Under the pieces are notes generated by a model. It saw only the letters and a program-made list of their open reading frames with translations. It ran no database searches and was not told where the DNA came from. From positions 1-29,196 of the forward strand of contig JBOZRQ010000045.1 of NCBI GenBank assembly GCA_050789255.1: a stretch of DNA of 29,196 nt, given 5' to 3'. This document shows, piece by piece, positions 24,012 to 29,196 of the stretch. Within the stretch, counting starts at the first letter, position 1; the number at the start of each line of letters is the position of its first letter. The DNA comes from JBOZRQ01 sp050789255 (lineage in GTDB: Bacteria; Bacillota; Sulfobacillia; Symbiobacteriales; Symbiobacteriaceae). The translations under genes were made by a program, and so were the position numbers.

Positions 24012-25486
24012 ACGAGCTGATTCTGCCGCAGGTGGCTGAGTGGCTGACGAAACCGAAGCGGCTGTTCATCGGGGGGCGCTGGGTGGAGGCGCAGTCGGGC
24101 AAGACCTTCCCAACCCACGACCCTGGCACCGGCGAGGTCCTGGCCCAGGTGGCCGAGGCCGACGCCGCTGATGTCGACCTGGCCGTGAAGGCCGCCCGTC
24201 GGGCGACGGAGAGCACCTGGCACACCGCCACACCGAGCGAGCGGGCCCGCATGCTCTGGAAGCTTGGCGACCTGCTTGACGACCATACCGACGAGCTGGC
24301 GCAGATTGAGTCGCTGGACACGGGCAAGCCGCTCATGGAGGCTTATACCGATGTGGCCCAGGCCGCTGAGCAGTTCCGGTACTTCGCCGGCTGGGTGACC
24401 AAGTTCACCGGCGAGGTGCTGCCGGTCTCCTTCCCGGGCAAGTACCACGTCTACACCCGGCGGGAGCCCGTGGGCGTGGTGGGGGCGATCGCTGCCTGGA
24501 ACTTCCCGCTGATGTTCGCCAGCTGGAAGCTGGCGCCCGCCCTGGCGGCCGGGAACGCCGTGGTCTACAAGCCGGCGGAACTGACGCCGCTCTCGGCGCT
24601 GCGCCTGGGCGAGCTGATGCAGGAGGCCGGGTTCCCGGCGGGGTCGGTCAACATTGTGCCGGGCTTCGGACCCACGGCGGGCGGCGCCCTGGTGGAGCAC
24701 CCCGGGGTCGACAAGGTCAGCTTCACGGGTTCCACGGCCGTGGGCAAGCAGATTATGGCCACGGCGGCCCGGGACCTGAAGCGGATCTCGCTGGAGCTGG
24801 GCGGGAAGTCGCCCAACATTATCTTCCCGGATGCGGATCTGGACCTGGCGGTGCAGGGCGCCCTCATGGGGGCCTTTTTCAACCAGGGCGAGGTCTGCAG
24901 CGCCGGCACCCGCCTCTTCGTCCCCCGCAAGGAGTACGACCGAGTGGTCAGCGACGTGGCTGACCGGGCGGCGCAGATCATTCAGGGCCACGGCCTGGAC
25001 CCGTCCACCCAGATGGGCCCGCTGATCAGCCGCCAGCAGATGGACCGGGTGCTGGGCTACATCGCCACCGGGCGGGAGGAGGGCGCCGAGCTGCTTACCG
25101 GCGGCGGCCCGAACCCCGAGGCCGGACCCGGCTACTTTGTCAAGCCCACGGTCCTGGCCGGGGCCGATGCGATGCGGGTCGTCCGGGAGGAGATCTTCGG
25201 GCCGGTGCTGGTCGCCCTGCCCTTCGACTCGGTCGATGAGGTGGTCCGCCGGGCCAACGACTCGCCCTACGGGCTGGCCGCAGGCATCTGGACCCGGGAT
25301 ATCAAGAAGGCGCTGGAGGTGGCCCATCGCCTCAAGGCTGGCATGTGCTGGATCAACGGCTACAACCTACTCGACCCGACCAGCCCGTGGGGCGGCTTCA
25401 AGCAGAGCGGCATCGGCCGGGAGTTCGGCCGCTACGCCATGGAGGCCTTCACCGAGGTGAAAAGCGTCTGGGTCAACCTGGACTGA
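24008..25486 (+). CDS. Aldehyde dehydrogenase (NAD(P)-dependent)
   Basis: 492 residues, ALDH superfamily, betaine/retinal-aldehyde-like class. Catalytic Glu263 (SLELGGKSPN) and Cys297 (FNQGEVCSAGTR), the cofactor loop VSFTGSTAVGKQI and the conserved WNFPLMF and TSPWGGFKQSGIGREFG stretches are all present. It would oxidise an aldehyde to the acid. GTG start overlapping the R2lox stop (GTGA), so translation is coupled; the frame is open far upstream, but family length fixes this start. Last gene of the SCP2-ADH-R2lox-ALDH run. Confidence 0.93.
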   Translation: MNELILPQVAEWLTKPKRLFIGGRWVEAQSGKTFPTHDPGTGEVLAQVAEADAADVDLAVKAARRATESTWHTATPSERARMLWKLGDLLDDHTDELAQIESLDTGKPLMEAYTDVAQAAEQFRYFAGWVTKFTGEVLPVSFPGKYHVYTRREPVGVVGAIAAWNFPLMFASWKLAPALAAGNAVVYKPAELTPLSALRLGELMQEAGFPAGSVNIVPGFGPTAGGALVEHPGVDKVSFTGSTAVGKQIMATAARDLKRISLELGGKSPNIIFPDADLDLAVQGALMGAFFNQGEVCSAGTRLFVPRKEYDRVVSDVADRAAQIIQGHGLDPSTQMGPLISRQQMDRVLGYIATGREEGAELLTGGGPNPEAGPGYFVKPTVLAGADAMRVVREEIFGPVLVALPFDSVDEVVRRANDSPYGLAAGIWTRDIKKALEVAHRLKAGMCWINGYNLLDPTSPWGGFKQSGIGREFGRYAMEAFTEVKSVWVNLD

Positions 25487-25493
25487 GCGTGTC

Positions 25494-25523
25494 TTGACAA
25501 GGACTCTAATCGTTCGGTATGCT
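25494..25523 (+). promoter_or_regulatory. Promoter of the riboswitch-controlled gene
   Basis: TTGACA (25494-25499) and TATGCT (25518-25523), 18 bases apart, give a start near 25530, just before the yybP-ykoY aptamer. Confidence 0.72.
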
Positions 25524-25542
25524 CGTTATTAGATTTGATTAT

Positions 25543-25656
25543 CTCCCCAGGGGGAGTAGCCAGCCCGGCGAAAACGGGCGATGCGGTCGTCAATGCGGGT
25601 GCTGACACACCCCGGCCGTATCTGTCACACGCAATGTGGGACACGGCAAGACCTTG
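25543..25656 (+). promoter_or_regulatory. yybP-ykoY manganese riboswitch
   Basis: Matches the yybP-ykoY (Rfam RF00080) core: GGGGGAGTAGC (25550-25560, loop L1), the conserved GTCGTCAAT (25567-25595 region, at about 25587-25595), and GGCAAGACCTTGG (25645-25657, loop L3), with the usual hairpins between. The helix closing the aptamer pairs the AGGGGG/CCTT flanks. Mn2+ binds between L1 and L3. It directly precedes the COG2426-type gene at 25718. Confidence 0.88.
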
Positions 25657-25694
25657 GTTCCGTCAAGGAACTGAGGCTTGCCGTGTCCTTTCTT
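25639..25694 (+). terminator. Riboswitch expression platform terminator
   Basis: GGACACGGCAAG (25639-25650) and CTTGCCGTGTCC (25677-25688) form a perfect 12-bp stem followed by TTTCTT. The left arm is part of the aptamer (including the start of L3), so metal-bound aptamer would hold it away from the terminator: an ON switch by Mn2+ is predicted. Confidence 0.85.
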
Positions 25695-25717
25695 ATCTCT
25701 CAAGGAGGTGCGGCGAC

Positions 25718-26188
25718 TTGCAGGAGTACTGGTTGGGGATATTCGCCACATTCGGGGCCTCGCTGGTGCCTGGCCTCGATCTACGCATCGGTATCCCGGT
25801 CGGGGCTGCGCTGGGGGTGCCGGTCGGTTGGGCCGCAGCGGCGGCCACAGTCGGGAACGTGCTGCAGATCGGGCTGATCGCGGCCCTGGTCGACCTGGTC
25901 TACACCCGGGCCGCTCGCTGGCCCAAGCTACACGCGTGGCTGAAGCGGGCGGAGGGACAGGCCCAGCGCTACGAGCGATGGATTCGGCGCTACGGGTGGC
26001 TTGGGCTGCTGCTCTTCGTAATCGTCCCGCTGCCCGGCACCGGGGTGGTGGGCGGCGTGGTCCTCGCCCGGCTGCTGCGGATGCCGGCCATGACGATGTG
26101 GACGGCGATCTCCGTGGCAGTGACCCTGACCGGGCTGGTCTTCGGGCTGGGCGCCCACGGCACGATGCGCCTGATTCGCGGTTTCTGA
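25718..26188 (+). CDS. COG2426-type small membrane protein, probable Mn2+ export-related
   Basis: 156 residues of the 'small multidrug export' COG2426 family: hydrophobic segments near 2-24, 30-55, 85-108 and 125-150, with SLVPGLDLRIGIPVG and IVPLPGTGVVGG as the paired conserved loops. The family's transport substrate is not settled. TTG start at 25718 with a perfect AAGGAGGTG 7 bases upstream; other in-frame starts upstream lack a site. It is controlled by a yybP-ykoY riboswitch, which in studied cases turns on Mn2+ exporters (MntP, TerC/UPF0016-like), so a Mn2+ or divalent-metal export role is likely; inference from the switch. Confidence 0.88.
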   Translation: MQEYWLGIFATFGASLVPGLDLRIGIPVGAALGVPVGWAAAAATVGNVLQIGLIAALVDLVYTRAARWPKLHAWLKRAEGQAQRYERWIRRYGWLGLLLFVIVPLPGTGVVGGVVLARLLRMPAMTMWTAISVAVTLTGLVFGLGAHGTMRLIRGF

Positions 26189-26194
26189 GTCCCG

Positions 26195-26241
26195 GACAAA
26201 GAGCCGGAGCCCACTCGAAATGAGGGGCTCCGGCTCTTGTC
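26195..26241. terminator. Bidirectional Rho-independent terminator
   Basis: GACAAAGAGCCGGAGCCC (26195-26212) pairs with GGGGCTCCGGCTCTTGTC (26224-26241) with one bulge. It lies between the COG2426 gene and the convergent cupredoxin gene, whose stop it overlaps. Confidence 0.88.
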
Positions 26242-26785
26242 ATTGGACCTCGACGGTCATGACCATGCCGCTCTTGTAGTGAAGGTCCACGTTGCAGAGG
26301 ATCGTGTAGGCCCCGGCCCTGGCGAAGGTGTAGCTCCAGCTCTGCCCCTTCTCGAGTTTGGGCGAGCCGAAGCCGGGCTGGGCGCCGGAGTCAGCCTCCT
26401 TCACCGACAGGGCGACGGCACTGTGCGTGAAGTCCTCGTCGTTGCGGAAGAGGACCATGGTGCCGGCCTTGATGGTCAGCTTGGCAGGCTGGAAGGCGAT
26501 GTCCTTCATGGTCACGGTGACCATCTGATGGTCGTCGTGGGCGGCTACTGCCGGCGGGGCCGGGGTGGATGCCGGAGGCGTGGTTGGCGCAGGCGGTGGC
26601 GGGGCAATCTGGGCCGGCTTGGGGGGCTCCGGCTTGGCGCTCTCCGCCGGCTCAACAGCGGCCGGGGCGGGGGCCGGGTTCGAGGCCGAAGGGGCCGGTG
26701 CCGCAGCCGGAGGGGCCGAGCCTTCTGCCCCGCTGCACCCTGCACAAGCCATTGCGAGCCCCAGGGCTAGTAAGAGACGCTTCAT
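26240..26785 (-). CDS. Cupredoxin-domain lipoprotein
   Basis: 181 residues. Signal MKRLLLALGLAMACAGC (lipobox, Cys17), then a long Ala/Pro-rich linker (about 20-80), then a cupredoxin domain with copper ligands His121 (EDFTHSAVAL), Cys164, His169 and Met174 (ILCNVDLHYKSGM). The spacing C-x4-H-x4-M is that of rusticyanin/auracyanin-type blue copper proteins. It would carry electrons or bind Cu on the outer face of the membrane. ATG three bases after the stop of the upstream gene (26789-27565), so the two are an operon. The precise redox partner is not in the window. Confidence 0.88.
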   Translation of the reverse strand: MKRLLLALGLAMACAGCSGAEGSAPPAAAPAPSASNPAPAPAAVEPAESAKPEPPKPAQIAPPPPAPTTPPASTPAPPAVAAHDDHQMVTVTMKDIAFQPAKLTIKAGTMVLFRNDEDFTHSAVALSVKEADSGAQPGFGSPKLEKGQSWSYTFARAGAYTILCNVDLHYKSGMVMTVEVQ

Positions 26786-26788
26786 TGC

Positions 26789-27565
26789 TTACTTGATCGC
26801 CTGCTTCTCTTCCGGCGTGATCGTGTAAGCGTGGATGTCGTAGTGGGGAACGGGCAGCCCGTCGTGGCCGTTGGGCACAAAGTTGAAGTCCACATGGTCA
26901 ACGGGCCCGACGTTGATCAGCCCGAGGTTGTTCCAATTGGAGCCGGCGTTCAACTGCTCCAGGGTCGGCATGACCTCCCAGCCGATGATCTTGCCCTGGT
27001 GGACCAGGTAGATCGGGCCGAAGGCGCCCTTGGTGGGATCGGCCCAGTGCTCGCCCATGGCGGGCACCGTGGGGGAGATCCGGGCGAAGCCGGCTGGCAG
27101 GCCAAGCTTTTGGGCCGGGGTCTGACCGGCGAAGGTGATCGAGACAGCCCGCAGCTCGTTGTTCCAGGTAACTGTGCCGCCGACCAGATCGGCAAGGACA
27201 CGCACCGGGGCGTACACAGTGCCCTCGTGAATGTGCGGGGCCGGGGTGAACTCATAGGTAACGGTCTTTCCGTTGAAGGTCAGGGTTGCGGCAGCGGCGT
27301 CCCAAGCGTATTCTGCGCCGGTCAGCCAGGCGAAGTCCTCTACGGCAGCGTAGACATGGTCGTTATGGATGTGCGGAGCACGGTGGTCAAACGAGATCAG
27401 CATCTGGCCGTTGACCAGCACGGCGGGGCCGGCTGGAGCGGCGGCGGGAGCAGGAGCCGGGGCGGGTGCGGCGGTGTGACCTGTATGTACATCCTCAGCC
27501 AGAGCGGAGCCGGAAACCGTAGCCACGAGACCGAGAGCCAGGACCAGAGCCATGATGCGCTTCAC
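26789..27565 (-). CDS. Secreted His-rich protein, copper-amine-oxidase N1-like domain plus TTHB210/DUF5602-like domain
   Basis: 258 residues. Signal peptide with cleavage after ALA23. Then an Ala/Pro-rich linker, a copper-amine-oxidase N-domain-like unit about 48-145 (VLVNGQMLISFDHRAPHIHND ... VTWNNELRAVSITFAG), and a C-terminal unit about 150-258 (VPAMGEHWADPTKGAFGPIY ... HYDIHAYTI) resembling the TTHB210/DUF5602-like domain. Many histidines (HTGH, HIHND, HIHEG, GEHW, HYDIHAY) suggest metal binding; no amine-oxidase catalytic domain is present. GTG start at 27565 with GGGAGGA 8 bases upstream. First gene of an operon with the cupredoxin. Confidence 0.82.
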   Translation of the reverse strand: MKRIMALVLALGLVATVSGSALAEDVHTGHTAAPAPAPAPAAAPAGPAVLVNGQMLISFDHRAPHIHNDHVYAAVEDFAWLTGAEYAWDAAAATLTFNGKTVTYEFTPAPHIHEGTVYAPVRVLADLVGGTVTWNNELRAVSITFAGQTPAQKLGLPAGFARISPTVPAMGEHWADPTKGAFGPIYLVHQGKIIGWEVMPTLEQLNAGSNWNNLGLINVGPVDHVDFNFVPNGHDGLPVPHYDIHAYTITPEEKQAIK

Positions 27566-27710
27566 TGAACGATTCCTCCCAGGACATTAATTAGCCTTTA
27601 TACAATCTACTTGTAACCCTTATTTGGATCAATAACATTAGCGTGGATTAAGTTGCATATCTGCGTAGGGAACGCCGAACGCAACGATGCCGGAACGCTA
27701 ATGGGGCGAC

Positions 27711-28508
27711 TTAGGCGATGGGGCGCGGTGTTCCCGGTCTGGAAGCGTTGCTGGTCAACAGCGCACACCCAAGCGTCATCCAGCCGGCTGCGAATGTGTA
27801 GGTGATCAGCATGCCGAGCGGCTTCTGACCCGCATGGGGCCCCATGAAGGGAAAGAGCAGGGGGAGCGCACCCGCTAACGCCATGATCATGCCCAACGCC
27901 CGCTGGGGTTGCTCCCGGCGCAACGCCAGGAACCCTCCGGCCACGGTAAGACCAATGCCCAGGGTGAAAATGCCTGTCATCATCAGGTTCCAGCCGAGGC
28001 CCACAGCCCCCAGGGCGAATAACGCCGGACCCAGCACCGGGGCAGCCAGCAGGGCGAACCGTTCTCCCTTGGTCCGCGCATGGCGCAGCATGAATCCGAG
28101 CAACCCGAACATAAACAGGGCAATGCACAGGAAGAGCACCACGCTGCCGTCCTTGTCACCCGGGAAGATCCGCTGCACAACCCCCCTGACCATGTAGGTC
28201 AGGCTTGTCTCCCTCATGATGACGGCTGCGGTCGCACCGCTCATCAGAGCGCAGACGCCGGCCAGGCGGACCGCCCGCATGCGCCTGCTTCCCCGGTCGG
28301 TCTGCTGCAACATCCAGGCGATCTCCTCCGGATTGCCGAACGCCTCTATCGCCCGGCGGCGTGCCTCGTCGGGCTCATAGCCCTGCGCCTCCAGGTCGGC
28401 AGCCGCACATTCCAGGTGATCCATGAGCTCCTCTTCGATCTCCGTGCGGTAGGTGTCGTCCATCACCACCGTGCTGACCCGGGACAGGAAGTGCTGAAAA
28501 TCAAGCAC
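27711..28508 (-). CDS. HAAS (permease-prefix)-domain membrane protein
   Basis: 265 residues. N-terminal HAAS/permease-prefix-like helical domain about 1-65 (TYRTEIEEELMDHLECAAAD, then GYEPDEARRRAIEAFGNPEEIAWM, the typical 'AFGNPEEI' signature), then about six TM helices. Such proteins often sit beside PadR regulators and may sense or modulate membrane state. The GTG at 28508 is preferred: GAGGGGG is 9 bases upstream and it overlaps the PadR stop by 8 bases; a GTG 18 bases earlier is possible. Function unknown. Confidence 0.83.
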   Translation of the reverse strand: MLDFQHFLSRVSTVVMDDTYRTEIEEELMDHLECAAADLEAQGYEPDEARRRAIEAFGNPEEIAWMLQQTDRGSRRMRAVRLAGVCALMSGATAAVIMRETSLTYMVRGVVQRIFPGDKDGSVVLFLCIALFMFGLLGFMLRHARTKGERFALLAAPVLGPALFALGAVGLGWNLMMTGIFTLGIGLTVAGGFLALRREQPQRALGMIMALAGALPLLFPFMGPHAGQKPLGMLITYTFAAGWMTLGCALLTSNASRPGTPRPIA

Positions 28509-28845
28509 GGCTGCCAACCCCCTCACCGTAGCCGAAGATGCTGTCTACCGCGAGCCGAAACCTACTCCACTGGTCCTTGGCGTCCGACAGGCGCCGGAGC
28601 CCCGCCGGGGTAATGCAGTACAGCTTGCGGCGGCGCCCCGTGGGCAGCGCCTCCCAGACCGAGGAGACCAGCCCCTCCTGCTCCAGGGCGTGCAGCAGGG
28701 GGTAGACCGTTCCTTCGGTGAACTCCAGCACCTCCCGGGAACGCTCCCGGATCGCCTGGAGAATCCCGTATCCGTGCAGCGGGCCGCCCGCCAGAATATG
28801 CAGCACCAGCGGTTCTGCCGTGCCCTTGGCAAGCTCTTTGATCAT
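28501..28845 (-). CDS. PadR family transcriptional regulator (short type)
   Basis: 114 residues, only the winged helix with a C-terminal helix: LAKGTAEPLVLHILAGGPLH, GTVYPLLHALEQEGLV, the wing TGRRRKLYCITPAGLRRL. Short PadR proteins of this kind usually act with an adjacent HAAS-domain membrane protein, as here. ATG at 28845 with GAAAGGGATG upstream. First gene of a two-gene operon; its own operator-like repeats overlap the promoter. Confidence 0.9.
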   Translation of the reverse strand: MIKELAKGTAEPLVLHILAGGPLHGYGILQAIRERSREVLEFTEGTVYPLLHALEQEGLVSSVWEALPTGRRRKLYCITPAGLRRLSDAKDQWSRFRLAVDSIFGYGEGVGSRA

Positions 28846-28878
28846 GACAACATCCCTTTCACCTATGTACCTTGGACA

Positions 28879-28916
28879 CTGAGGTATAGAATACCGAGGT
28901 ATTGGATCGGTGTCAA
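28879..28916 (-). promoter_or_regulatory. Promoter and operator repeats of the short PadR gene
   Basis: On the minus strand TTGACA (28911-28916) and TATTCT (28888-28893), spaced by 17 bases. ATACCGAGGTAT (28891-28902) is a palindrome with ATACC/GGTAT arms across the spacer and -10; a second half CTGAGGTAT (28879-28887) lies 15 bases away. Likely the PadR autoregulation site. Confidence 0.72.
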
Positions 28917-28944
28917 TCCTCTATTTTCAGATTGTAAAAGTAAC

Positions 28945-28972
28945 AAAGCCGGGGCGGTAAGGCCCTGGCTTT
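28945..28972. terminator. Hairpin, possible terminator
   Basis: AAAGCCGGGGC (28945-28955) pairs with GCCCTGGCTTT (28962-28972) with one G-T pair. On the minus strand GTTACTTTTAC follows, so it could stop a gene entering from beyond the right edge; no gene in the window uses it. Confidence 0.45.
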
Positions 28973-28987
28973 CAGGTCGCTGACAAA

Positions 28988-29196
28988 CGGGTCATGGCGG
29001 CGAATGGTGCATTCAACATGCTAGGTGGTGCATAAGGGAAAGCCCGACCTGCCCAACGGGCCGGCTGCGTTCACGGATGAACGTCAGCCGGCCCCGGCAC
29101 CATCGGGCGCCGCGTCATGCTGGCTGCGGAGCCGATGGCGCGACGGCGCCCTTATGCGCCGGCTTGCATGCACATGCACCGTCTGCCGACAAACCG
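28988..29196. repeat. Long imperfect palindrome at right edge (truncated by window)
   Basis: The last ~209 bases hold no supported gene but form a nested palindrome: CATGCTAGGTGGTGCATAAGGG region (about 29018-29038) pairs with CCCTTATGCGCCGGCTTGCATG (about 29149-29170) at 18 of 22 positions, and outer flanks continue to match towards 28988 and 29196. Inside are two clean hairpins: 29059-29093 (GGCCGGCTG.CGTTCA with TGAACG.CAGCCGGCC) and 29105-29151 (GGGCGCCG with CGGCGCCC). A mobile or structured element is likely; it continues past the window. Confidence 0.6.

Noticed and set aside
27594..27710. Terminator behind the HAAS-protein gene
   Set aside because: I looked for a hairpin with T-run after the stop at 27711 on the minus strand and found only short, weak pairings.
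28988..29196. Integron attC site
   Set aside because: Imperfect palindrome is reminiscent of attC, but no conserved GTTRRRY core or cassette gene is visible, and it is larger than usual.

Overview
The window looks like chromosomal DNA from a high-GC Gram-positive bacterium. GTG and TTG starts are common, ribosome binding sites are strong GGAGG types, and most operons end in clear Rho-independent hairpins. A yybP-ykoY riboswitch, PadR, PucR and YjzC-like genes and an XRE-TPR regulator suggest a thermophilic high-GC Firmicute of the Symbiobacterium type. That placement is inference, since no rRNA or marker gene is present.

Layout. 1-1.2 kb: a lone quinone-oxidoreductase-like dehydrogenase. 1.2-4.5 kb (minus): an ArsR-type repressor, an MFS exporter and an APH-fold kinase, with a palindromic operator over the promoter. 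4.5-8.2 kb (plus, divergent): a PadR regulator with three 15-bp operator repeats, then an ABC ATPase and FtsX-type permease. 8.2-9.1 kb (minus): a DinB protein and a small unknown. 9.3-16.3 kb: a PucR regulator, a small membrane protein, a DUF120 (RibK-like) protein, then DUF2877 (AllH family), a metal-dependent cyclase-family hydrolase, carbamate kinase and an amidase with an AtzG/GatC-like N-terminal extension. This resembles a nitrogen-compound degradation pathway ending in carbamoyl phosphate and ATP. 16.3-20.8 kb: a TPR lipoprotein, a small membrane protein, an inositol-monophosphatase-family enzyme, an XRE-TPR regulator and a divergent small protein. 20.8-21.3 kb: structured non-coding DNA and a YjzC-like gene.

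21.4-25.5 kb is the most interesting part: an SCP2 lipid carrier domain, a zinc alcohol dehydrogenase, a 187-bp imperfect palindrome, an R2-like ligand-binding oxidase (R2lox, with all Mn/Fe ligands and the Tyr/Val cross-link pair) and an aldehyde dehydrogenase. Together they look like a complete route from a hydrophobic substrate through alcohol and aldehyde to acid. Directly after it, a yybP-ykoY Mn2+ riboswitch with its own promoter and terminator precedes a COG2426-type membrane protein, which suggests Mn export beside a Mn-using oxidase.

26.2-28.9 kb (minus): a cupredoxin lipoprotein with a secreted His-rich partner, and a PadR/HAAS-membrane-protein pair. The right edge (from about 28,988) is a second long imperfect palindrome cut by the window end.
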